Positions 8,462 to 20,400 of a DNA stretch of 35,137 nucleotides are shown in pieces. The notes beneath the pieces were generated by a model that saw nothing but the letters and a program-made list of their open reading frames with translations, ran no database searches and had not been told where the DNA came from. Position 1 is the first letter of the stretch. Every line of letters begins with the position of its first letter. The stretch is from the NCBI GenBank assembly GCA_026770585.1, contig MU646545.1:306086-341222 (forward strand), in the 5' to 3' direction. Both the position numbers and the translations under genes were made by a program. Origin of the DNA: Baffinella frigidus. Lineage: Eukaryota; Cryptophyceae; Cryptomonadales; Baffinellaceae.

Positions 8462-11400
8462 AAGGGACCCTGAACCCTTAACCCTAAAATTTCGTCCCTA
8501 AACCCTTAACCCTAAACCCTAAACCTCAACACTCGACCGTGCACCCCACGCCAGGCACCCCTCGGGAAGATCAGCGAGGGCCACCTAAACCCTGAACCCT
8601 AAACCCCAAACCCCAAGCTCTAAACCCTAAACCCTAAACCCCAAACCCTAAACCCCAACCACTAAACCCCAAACCCTAAACCCTAAACCTTAAACCCTAA
8701 CCCCTTAACCCTAAACCCTAAACCCTAAACCCTAAACCCTAAACCCTAAACCAGGCACCTCTCGGCAAGATCAGCGAGGGGCAGCGTGCGGACGTCGTGC
8801 GAGGGTGGACCGCCGCGCTCGCCCACGAGGACGTCGGGGGTCCCGCGTCGACGCTGCGCGTCGTGTCGGCGCGCAAGGTGCCAGATCTAGCCCCGTCGCC
8901 TGATAGATTCTACCTCAAAAAAAGAGGAAGCGGGAAGCTAGAAGCGTATGGTCGCGATCGGTACTGGAGGAGTATTCATAATGAATACGATTTTGGGGAT
9001 CTCCGATACGATTCGGGTGTATCTTAAAGCTCCAAATGAAGTCCAGCTAGACGACGGTCTTGTTTCTACCCTTAAGATACACCAAAATTGTATTCATTAT
9101 GAATACTCGGCGGGATTAGATCGGTACTGGAGGTTCAAGCAAGCGTTGTGTCTGCGCGGAAGGTCTCCACCAACCCTCATGGGAGGACCAAATCGTCAAT
9201 TTTAAGACTTCCGATTTACCCGGGAGAGGGGTCAGGTCTGACCCCTCTGTCAAAGGAAAGCGGCTCCAAAAACTCATCGCAAGGTGGCAGATCACTCCCT
9301 GCTTGTTGCATTTCACGAGGGGTGTTGGCGCGTGCTTGATTCTCGTGCCTGGTGGTTGTTACAACAAGCGAGGCGCGCGCGTTAGCCGTCGCACACTGGC
9401 TCTTCGCCCAATAATGTTTACTGTCTCTTGCTTTGATAGTCTCCTCCCAATAACTATTGATCAACGATCCACGATCAAAGAGTCAAACGTGAATACGGTC
9501 GGTACCGCAGTACCGAATTCAACCCTGAACGTGAGAGCGATCGGCACTGCAGGTGGTGGTTACAACAAGCGAGGCGCGCGCGTCAGCCGTCGCGCACTGG
9601 CTCGCCTCGTAACGCCCCGCCCTGCCCCCCTTCCGGGTTTAGGGTGTAGGGTGTAGGGTGTAGGGTGTAGGGTGTAGGGTGTAGGGTGTGGGGTGTGGGG
9701 TGTGGGGTGTGGGGTGTGGGGAACGACCCGTCCTATCCCCTGTGTTTCACACGAGATGCCACTCTAAACCCTACACCCTAAACCCCACACCCTAAACCCT
9801 AAACCCTCAACCCCAAACCCTAGACTCAAAACCGTAAACCCTAAGCCCTAAGCCCTAAACCCTTAACCCTAAACCCAAACCCCTAACCCCTAAAACCTAA
9901 CCCCTCAACCCTAAACCCTAACTCCTAAACCCTAAACCCTAAAACCTAAACCCTAAACCGTCAACCCAAAACCCAAAACCCAAGACCCCAAGACCAAAGC
10001 CCTAAAACCACACCCCTGATCCCTAAACCCTAGACCCTAAACCCTAAACCCTAAACCCTAAACCCTAAACCCTAAACCCTAAACCCAAATCCAGGGAGCC
10101 GCTCGTGATCTGGGTGGAGCAGAGGGGGGAGCCGACGCTGGCGAACAAGTACGTGGCGCGCTCGATCCAAGGCGGCACCGGCCGCGGGCAGGTGTGCGCG
10201 AAACCCTTAGAAACCCTAACTGAGAATCCCTACACGCTACACCGTACACCCGAAAGCTCGATCCAGGGTGGCACTGGCCGCGGGCAGGTCCATCACTGCA
10301 TACCAACACCCTACACCCTACACCCTACACCCTACACCCTACACCCTACACCCTACACCCTACACCCTACACCCTACACCCTACACCCTACACCCTACAC
10401 CNNNNNNNNNNNNNNNNNNNNNNNNNNNNNNNNNNNNNNNNNNNNNNNNNNNNNNNNNNNNNNNNNNNNNNNNNNNNNNNNNNNNNNNNNNNNNNNNNNN
10501 NNNNNNNNNNNNNNNNNNNNNNNNNNNNNNNNNNNNNNNNNNNNNNNNNNNNNNNNNNNNNNNNNNNNNNNNNNNNNNNNNNNNNNNNNNNNNNNNNNNN
10601 NNNNNNNNNNNNNNNNNNNNNNNNNNNNNNNNNNNNNNNNNNNNNNNNNNNNNNNNNNNNNNNNNNNNNNNTACACCCTACACCCTACACCCTACACCCT
10701 ACACCCTACACCCTACACCCTACACCCTACGCCCTACGCCCTACACCCTACACCCTACCACCGAACCCAAAACTCCAAGGTGGCACCGGGCGCGAGCAGG
10801 TCAGCGCCCATGATCCCGACACCCTACACCCTGCACTCTACACCTTACACCTTACACGATACACCTTACACCATACACCCTACACCCTACACTTTACACC
10901 CCACACCCTACACCCTACACCCGACACCCCACACCCTACACCCTACACCCGACACCCTACACCCTACACACACCTTACACCTTACACCTTACACCCTACA
11001 CCCCTCACCGGAAACCAAACCCCGAAACTCTAAAACCCAATCTCTTGCCTCTAAACCCAATCTCTTGCCTCTAAGCCAGCCTACACCTGAAGCCCGAAAC
11101 CCGAAACCCTTCTCGGCAGGCAATGTGGGCGCGAGGCCTGACGGGGCTGGGCGAGGCAGTGGGGATCGCTGATACCTTAAATAGCTTAAAAGTCGGACTG
11201 ATTCAGGCAAATTACTGACACAAAAGTCGGACTGAAAACAAAGGTTGTTGGCAGGCCCTACATCATGCACCCTGCACCCTGCACCCGAAACCCTCAAACC
11301 TGCACCTTAGACATGTGTTGAAGGGACTCGTGCTTCTCGGCAGGCGATGTGGGCGCGAAATTTGACGGGGCTGGGCGAGATAGTGGGGATCGCCGACACC

Positions 11401-14400
11401 GGGGTGCGGACCCCGAAACCCGAAACCACAGACCCCACACCCGAAACCCGAAACCTGGAACACGAGATCCGAAACCCGGAATCCTTTAGGTACGGAATAC
11501 GGAACCCGGAACACGGAAAACGGAACATGGAACACGGAACACAGAACAACATGGAACACGGAACACAGAACAAAGCCGGAACCCGAAACCTAGAACCCGA
11601 CACCCAGAACCCGAAACACGAGACCCGAAACCCGGAACCCGGAACCCCAAACCCCAACCCCCAAATTCCAAACCCCAAACCCCAAACCCAAAACCCCAAA
11701 ACCCAAAACCCGAAACCCGAAACCTAAAATCTAAACCCTATACTCAAACCCTAACCCCAAACCCCCAAACCCCGACAGCTGGACCACGACATGTGTTTCT
11801 TCAACGACCAAGACCGCCCCGTTCGCATGTGCCACCCTAAACCCTACACCCTAAACCCTAAACCCCAAACCCCAAAGCGAACCCCAAACCCCAAACCCAA
11901 AACCCCATAAACCCCAAACCCAAAACCCAAAACCCCAAACCCAAAACCCCAAACCCCAAACCCCAAACCCTAACCCCCAAACCCCACACCCCACACCCCA
12001 CGCCCCAAATCCCACACCTCAAACCCCAAACCCCAAACCCCAAACCCCAAACCCCAAACCCCGAACCCCAAACCCCAAACCCCAAATCCCAACCCCCAAA
12101 CCCCAAACCCCAAACCCCAAACCCCAAACCCTCAATCAGGTGCAACACCACCAACCCCTCAGGGGACGCGTCCGGGCAGTGCCGCGATAACCTTCACCGC
12201 AAGGTTATTCCGTATTCAGTATTATTTCGTATTCAGTATTATTCCGTATTTAGTATTATTTCGTATTCAGTATTATTTTGTATTCAGTATCATTCCGTAT
12301 TCAGTGTTGTGTATTTAGTATTTACGGTTGAGGGGTTGAGGGTTAGGGGTTCGGGTTTGAGTTCCGGGTTTTAGGGATTGGGGTTTAGGGTTGGGGGTTG
12401 AGGGAGTGACGCAACCAACCCCTCAGGGGACGCGTCCGGGCTGTGCCGCGATGACCTTCACCGCAAGGTTATTTCGTGTTTCGTAGTTCGTAGTTCGTAG
12501 TTCGTACTTTCGTATTTCGTATTCAGTGTTTCGTCTTTCGTTTTTCGTATTTACGGTTTAGGGTTCAGGGGTTAGGGTCTGGGTTGAGGGGTGTAGGGTT
12601 GGGGTTTAGGGTTTAGGGCCGGGGGAGTGCCGGGATCAAGCGCACCGCAAGGTTGAAGGATTCGGGGTTAGTTGAAGGTGTAGGGGTTAGGTTTTAGGGG
12701 AGATGAATTGGGGTTAGGGGTTAGGGTTTCTCTCCCTCTGTTTCTGACTCTTGATCCTGAGCACTGTGCCAGTTACAGTCAACCCTTATCCCTAATTCCC
12801 AATCACCAATCCCTAATCCTTCAACCCTAACCCCTAATCCCTAATCTCTAAAGCTCGGTGTCATTCACGGCCAACCCTTATCGGCAGGCTGGCGGAGGGG
12901 AGGGGGAGGGTGAGAGGGGAGAGAGGAGAGAGAGGAGAGATAGGAAGGAGAGGGAGGGGGGGGGAGAGAGAGAGAGGAGAGAGAGGAGAGAGAGGAGAGA
13001 GAGAGGGAGGAGAGAGAGAGAGGATAGGACAGCCCCACAGAGGGTGGTTCTCGGGGTTTTCGGGTATTACAGCACGGTGTCATTCACGGCCATCCCTAAT
13101 CGCCAATCCTTCAGCTTTAATCCCTAAACCCCAATCCCTAATCCCTAATCCCTCAAGCACTGTGCCAGTCACGGCCAACCCTTATCCCTCATCCCCAATC
13201 CTTCAACCTTAATCCCTAACCCCTCATCCCTGAACCCTAAACCAGGTTGTTTCATATCGCGTGCACGGCACGCAGGCAGTTGGCCTGGCGCGCGACACCC
13301 AGTTTGGACACGGCACGCACGTACACACCCCACCCAACCCTGCACCCAACCTTGAACCTTGAACCCTAACTTTGACGCGACACCCAGTTTGGGCAGGGCA
13401 CGCACGTACACCCCGAACCTTAAACCCAGTCAAGTGCACCCTAAACCATAAACAGGGCCTTGAGGGTTCAAGGTCTAGGGTTGAGGGTTTAAGGGCGCGC
13501 GACACCCAGTTGGGACACGGCACTCACGTAAATTCCAAACCCTTCTAGGCGTCAAGGTTTTGCGTGTTTGAGGGATCAAATTCAGGGTCCGAAGGTTAGG
13601 GATGAGGGTTTAAGGGCGCTACCCTAAACCCTAAACCCCAACGGCGCGCGACACGCCGTTTGGACGGCACGCACGTACTCCCCAAACCCTAAATCCTAAA
13701 CCCTTCCCTTTAACCTTGAACTCTAAAATAGACCATGCTCCATGTCCTTGAACCCTGCCGTTTGGACACGGCACTCACGTCCACCCTAAATCTTAAACCC
13801 GCTCACGTAAACCCTAAACCCTAAACCCACGTACACCCAAACCCCTCAACCCACTCACGTACACCTCAACCCTTGAACACTCAACCCTAACCTGAAAACT
13901 CTAAACCTTGAACCCTAAAAACCCCAACCCCAAGACCCCTAAACAATAACCCCCCTAAACCCTCAACCCCAAACCCGACTCCTAAACCCCAACCCCAACC
14001 CCTCAAACCCTGACCCTCAACCCTCAACCTTAAACCCTAAACCCTAAACCCTAAACCCTAAACCCTAAACCCTAAACCCTAAACCTCAAACCCGAAACCC
14101 GAAACCCGAAACCCGAAACCCGAAACCCGAAACCCGAAACCCGAAACCCAAACCCCGAAACCCGAATCCCGAACGCTGACCTCGAATTTCCTCCGGGTGA
14201 AGGTGGCTGGCACGCTCGCGGGACACGCTATCGACACCGACCCCGTTAAGCAGGTTGGGCCAACCCACTACCCACAAGAGGAGAAGAGACTTTATTGAAC
14301 TAATGGCCACAACTGTGTCTTGTCTCGTCCAACCCACTTTCCGCAGTGTCTTTACCCTAACCTGTAGGAGGTGGAGTTAGAATCCATCCGGAAAATGCTC

Positions 14401-17400
14401 GTATGAGCGGCCGACACGGGGTACAGTAAGTGGCACAATGCGTAGCATGTGCGGCGCTGACGCTGGTTGTTTGGCAATAAATTATCAATCTCTCTTTACC
14501 CTAACCCCTGAACTCCTGAACCCCTAAACCGCGGGACGCGCTATTGACAGCGATTCTGCTAAGCAGGTTGGACCAACCCATCTCAGGCTCTTCTGAGAAA
14601 AGAATTTATGAAAAGGATTAAGAGGAAACCTCTACCCACAACTTTCAGGGGGAGTTGACTTAGGTGAAATGTTCTGGCTCAGAGTGCACTACCCACAACA
14701 GTGTCTTGCCTTGTCTCGTCAAACCAACTTTCCACAGTGTCTTTACCCTAAACCCTCAACCCCTGAACGGGACGCGCTATCCACGACGATCCCGCTTACC
14801 AAGTCACCATAAGGCTCCTCCCGCCTTTGGAACTCTTTGGATACCGATGAAATCACCAACATCTGGGTGTTACATCGCAATGGTACAATGTAAGGGATTG
14901 GATTGTATCGACTGCGATCCTGCTAACCAGGTTGGACCAACCCACTACCCACAACAGTGTCTTGCCCACCAACCTACTACCCACAACAGTCTCCCACTAT
15001 CCACAACAGTGTCTACCCACAACAGTGACTTGTCTGGTCCAACCCACTTTCCACAGTGTCTTTACCCTAAATCCTAAAAACCTAAAACCCTAAAACCCTG
15101 AACCCCTAGACCCCTAAACCCCTGAACCCCTAAATCCCTAAACTCCTAAACCCCAAACCGATCCAGCTCACCAGGCCACCAGAACCCCCCCCCGACTATG
15201 ACATTTATTCCACAGTGTCTTTACCCTCAACCCAGAACCCTAAACCCTAAACCCTGACCAGGTCACCAGAAATCTTCCCGCCTTTGGTTGCCCATAAAAT
15301 TACAAACTCCTGGGTATGACCTTCTCCAACCCCCTACCCACAGCTGGATTAGGTTGAGCCAAACCCCAACCCCAAACGACAGGAGTGGGCGGCCGACTAT
15401 AACGGGGTGGCGTATGAAGCCAAGCTCGTGATGGACGACATTTCCAGTAGTGGTAAACCCTAAACCCCAAACCTTAAACCCTAAACCCTGAAACCTAAAC
15501 CTCAAACCCTGAACCCCTACACCCTGAACCCTCAACCCCTACACCCTACACCCTACACCCTACACCCTACACCCTAAACCCTAAACCCTCAACCCCAAAC
15601 CCCAAACTCCAAACTCCAAACTCCAAACCCTAAACCCTAAACCCTAAAACCTAAACCCTAAACCCTAAACCCTAAACCCTAAACCCTAAACCCTAAACCC
15701 TCACAAATGTTTTTTCTAGGCTCGAACCCTAAACCCTTAACCCTCAACCCTAAACCCTAAACTCTAAATCTCAGACTCACAGATGGGATATTTAAAATAT
15801 CACATGTGTGGGTCTGCCACGCCAAACTCTTGGAGGGGGTTGCCAAAAGTCAATTTCCCGTCAAGGCAGTGGTTTTCAAAAGTCAAAGAACACATCCTGT
15901 GGTGTTTTAAGAAATTCAAACCCCGCCTCCAATCTGGCGTGGTGAGTTTACGAGCCTGGAAAAACAATTGTGACGGCCAGTTGCCCAAGCTCGTCAACTT
16001 AAGATCCACACCATCCACGAACGACGGTTGACTGTTTTCAAAAGTTGATGGGTTGCGAATGTTGACGGATTTGAGAGAACCATTCGCGAACAACTCCCCC
16101 ACGATGACCGATTTTTTCAGGTTGACTGATTTGAGAGGCGCTTGTTCGTCCGTAGACTGTTTTTTAAGTCAGCACTTAAAGCCTGCTCGGATGAGTTTCC
16201 GTTTGTGAAAAAAGTGCCTAGTTCAGTCAACTTTTCTACGGGGGGGGGGGGAGTCATAACCAAAACGTTTTCTGCAGGATCATCAGTGAACCAGTTGCCG
16301 GAAGATCTGAACCAAGGCCTCTGGTCCCCCCCCTCTCCCTCTTCGTCTTCTTCTAAACCTTAAACCCTACACCCTACACCCTGAACACTGAGCACTGAAC
16401 ACTGAACACTGAACACTGGACACTGGACACTGAACACTGAACACTGAACACTGAACACTGAACACTGGACACTGGACACTGGACACTGGACACTGAACAC
16501 TGAACACTGGACACTGAACACTGAACACTGAACACTGAACACTGAACACTGGACACTGGACACTGGACACTGGACACTGAACATAGAACACTGAACATAG
16601 AACATAGAACACTGAACATAGAACACAGAACATAGAACACAGAACACAGAACATAGAACATAGAACACTGGACACTGGGCACTGGACACTGGACACTGGA
16701 CACTGGACACTGAACACTGAACACTGAACACTGAACACTGAACCTTCTTTCTCTTTTTCTTTTTGTTCTTCTTCTTCTTTTCTTTCTTTTCTTCTTCTTC
16801 TTCCTCTTATTCTTCTTCTTCTATTAAACCCAACCCCCTAGACCCTAAACCCTAACCCCTAAATCCTAATCCCTAAACCCTAAACCCTAAACCCTAAACC
16901 CTAAACCCTTAACCCTTAAACCTAAATCATAAGCACTAAGCCCTCAACCCTACACCCTCATCCCTAAACCTTGACCTCTAAACTCTAAACCCTGAACCCT
17001 GAACCCTAACTCCTAAACCCTAAACCCTCACCCCTCACCCCTCAACCCTGAACCCTAAACCCTAAACCCTAAACCCCAAACCCTAAACTCCAAACCCTAA
17101 ACTCCAACCCCTCAACGCTGAGCCCCAAACTCTGAACACACGGCCTCTGTGGGGGTGCATACATGGGCCATTTTGAAACATATTCCTTCTCCTCCAGGTC
17201 TCTCTCCTAATAATAAAGGTCTCTCTCCTAGAAACACAGTTTTCTCTCCGTGGAACTAATTAATCGCCCCTCTGCAGGCAGCACTCGTACGGGTTTAGGG
17301 TCAAACCCCTATCCCAAATCCCGAACCCCTAAACCCAAACCCATACCCTCAATCCAGGCCGCACTCTTACGCGGCGGGAGCGCGGATCCACAGCAAACCG

Positions 17401-20400
17401 TAGGACATGCAGAGGGACATGTTGATGCTTGGAGCCATTGATCGCATCCCCTCCCTTCCGTTTAGGCTACTGGCGGTTCAGAACCTTGTTGCCGAGGCTC
17501 GTAACCTGATACCCACAGTTGGAACTCATCGATACCCACAGTTGGAACTCACCTTTATCCCCTCTTCACGAGCTTCTGCACTGGAGAGCGAAACGCGATC
17601 CGAAAGCAAAAATGCTTACTCTGCAGTCCTTCCTACGGAAGGGCGTGTCGTTGGGCTATGTTGGGAGAAAATTAAAACCTAAAGAACCTAAAGGATCGAC
17701 TGCCCCTCTCCAGGCCGCACTCGTACGCGGCGGGAGCGCGGATCCACAGCAACTCGTGGAGCTTCGAGTCCCGACACGAGTACGACATCGGCGCTGTACA
17801 ACCCCCGCCCGGTCCACACAGGCCACGCAAGGCCCTTCGAGGGTTATTCAAAAGTCAAGTTTCCAGATTTTTGGGGGAATCCGGTCGCTTATCGGCCAAA
17901 AGTTGACAAAAATGTGTCAATGGCTCCAAGAACGGGCCTGGGATAACCCTCAAAGGGCCTTCCGTAGGGCCTACGAAGGGGTCCTCAGAAATTCTTGGAT
18001 CCTCGACCTCGGATACGATTACGACATTGGCGCTGTGACTCCTCGAAACCTGACACCCTGTGACTACATCAGACCACGCGACGATGGCCTGTGTATCAAA
18101 TTGGTCTGTTTTCAAAGTCAACTCACCCACAAATCTGTCAACTTTGCGCGGATTCCGAACAAAAATACCTTACGTCGTGCAGAAATAATAGAAAGACGCA
18201 ACAGATTTGATACAAAGGTGGTCGTCGCGTGGGAGTTCCCCACTCGGTGGGCGTTGCCCAACCTACCCAAAAACCCTGAGAACCTCCCTCTGGACCTTGC
18301 AAGCTTGCTGGGGAGATCCCACGAGCGAGAAGATAACCTCGGGGGACCTACCCAGAGTCGTATATCACCAAGTATACAACGTATATGAAGGAAACGCTCG
18401 ATCAGTTAGAGTCGTGGGGGAGGGCCCGAGGGTTTTGAGTCTGGGTTTCGGGTTTGGTATTTAGGTTTAAACGTTCAACCCCTTTTTTCAGAAGGACGCG
18501 GACCAGTTTTATCCGGGGAAACCGATTTTTCTTTAGTTTGATGGCAAGGAAAATTACTACACAATTCGTTCTCATTAGTAATATTAAAGCATTTATGTAG
18601 TAATTTTCCTTGCCATCAAACTAAAGAAAAATAGGTTTCCCCGGATAAAGTTCCCCGTTTCCTGAGGCAGGTTGTTCCTCCTGTGAGTTTAGGGTTTGGG
18701 GGTTAGCTTAAGAGGGTTCAGGGCTGAGCGTCCTCCTGAAAAAGGTTATGGAATGAGGTTATGACCCCCTTATGTGACGGTTGACCCTCGCGACGATGAC
18801 CTGTGCACCAAACCCCTCTGTTTTTAAAGTCAACTCGCCTTCAATCGCCCACAAATTTGTCAACTTATCTGGATTCCGGATTAGAATACTTTTATGAGTG
18901 CAGGGAATAATAGAAAGACTCAACAAAACAACCCTGTTTGATACACAGGCCATCGTCGCGTGGACTGAACCAGGCAGGTTGAGTACCAGGAGTGTGACTG
19001 AACCGGGCGGGGGTTGTACGTGGAGTACCAGGGATTAGTCAACCGTCACAGACGGGGCTCATAACCTCCTTTCATAACCTGTTTCAGGAGGACGCTTAAC
19101 CCTCCACCCTCATCACGTGAGCTGCTGAGTAGCAATTTTTATTGCCAGCTTCCAAAAGAAAAATACTTGTTCCCGGATTGACCCTCTTATGCTCAACCCC
19201 AAACCCCAAACCCTTAGGAGGAGGCCGACCGGTTCGCGTTCGAGCACCCCGACTTCCTGATCTTGGTCGCGGCTGGTAACGAGGGAGCGGGAAAAGGCGC
19301 CAAATCCCCCGGTGAGAGAGATTTCCTTTATTGAAATGGTACACAACTGAGCGGGACTACATAAAACCTAAACTTGGCGAGAGCGTTGATTCGCGGTGGG
19401 GAACGAGGGAGTGGGAAAAGGCGCCAAATCCCCGGGTGAGAGAGAGTTCCTAGCTCTGTCCCAGTAAATCTGGGCTCGCCAATATTTCGCCCACCCCGAA
19501 ATCTGACAGGTGAATTTTGACACCCCCCCCATGAAATTTACCTGAGAAATTTCGCGGGGTGCGAAATAATGGCGAGCCCAGATCTAAGTTCGACAGAGCT
19601 AGAGTTCCTTGATTGAAATGGTAGACACCTGAGTGGGACTGCATCAAACCCAAACCTGCCGAGAGCGTTTATTCGCGGCGGAGAACGAAGGCACCGGGCC
19701 CGGCGCCAAATCCCTTGGTGGGAGTCTAGCTCTGCCCCAGTGAACCTGGGCTCGCCATAAATGTATTTTAGTCTCACTTTTGTACTGGGCGCCGCCCAAG
19801 GCGCCAGATCCCCTGGTAGAGCGGTGTGCCGAGAAGTTGGCCACCCGGAAAATGAGAAATGTAGAAATTGGAGCCGTTTATGTCCACTTGTGAGAAAGTT
19901 ACTCCAGAAATTTCTCAAAAGTGGATATGACCGGCTCCAATTTTTCCAATTTCCCATTTTCCAGTGGCTAACTTCTCTGCAGAGCGCTCTAAGAGTGATT
20001 TTACCGCTTTCGGGGTGGGGGGGTTGTACCGGGGGGGGGCTGGAAATCGGACCGATGCAACAATTCCAAAAACGAGGTGGCGAGGCTAGTACTAAAGTTC
20101 AACTTTTGGCGTTTTCCACCTTCGCAGGGACGGCCACGAAATTGGTGGGCTGCGTTTTGATGGGTCCACACAGCGGACTTCGAAGGGATTTCTGAATAAC
20201 CCTTAAGCGATAAAACCCACGACCCTATGGTAGGCAACCCTCAGGGACATAGTAGGGACATAGGAGGGTTCCTACGGATAAGGTAACGGAAAGTCGACCC
20301 AAAATGGGCCCAAAATCCCTTCGTAGCCCGCTGTGTAGGCTGATGCTACCAACGAAACCATGTCAAACGTCAACTGTGCTTTGTAGTCAAGAGTCACCTT

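Noticed and set aside
8461-10090. Chromosome end (true telomere)
   Set aside because: Telomere-type CCCTAAA units are interstitial, degenerate and lie inside introns of a gene continuing on both sides.
10105-11172. 355-residue frame with TPYTLHP repeats
   Set aside because: It starts inside exon 6 in another frame, passes through 270 N and is a translation of the ACACCCT heptamer array.
16360-16738. Three Cys/Val/Gln-rich minus-strand frames
   Set aside because: A 7-bp repeat without stops yields open frames in all three phases. Equal openness in three frames is a repeat signature, not coding.
16378-16740. CRISPR-like array
   Set aside because: The units are 7 bp with no spacers, and the DNA is eukaryotic.
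17519-18388. 289-residue open frame on the + strand
   Set aside because: It reads exon 14 in the wrong frame and crosses two foldback elements and a copied exon end. The protease frame in exon 14 (HSNSW) is far better supported.
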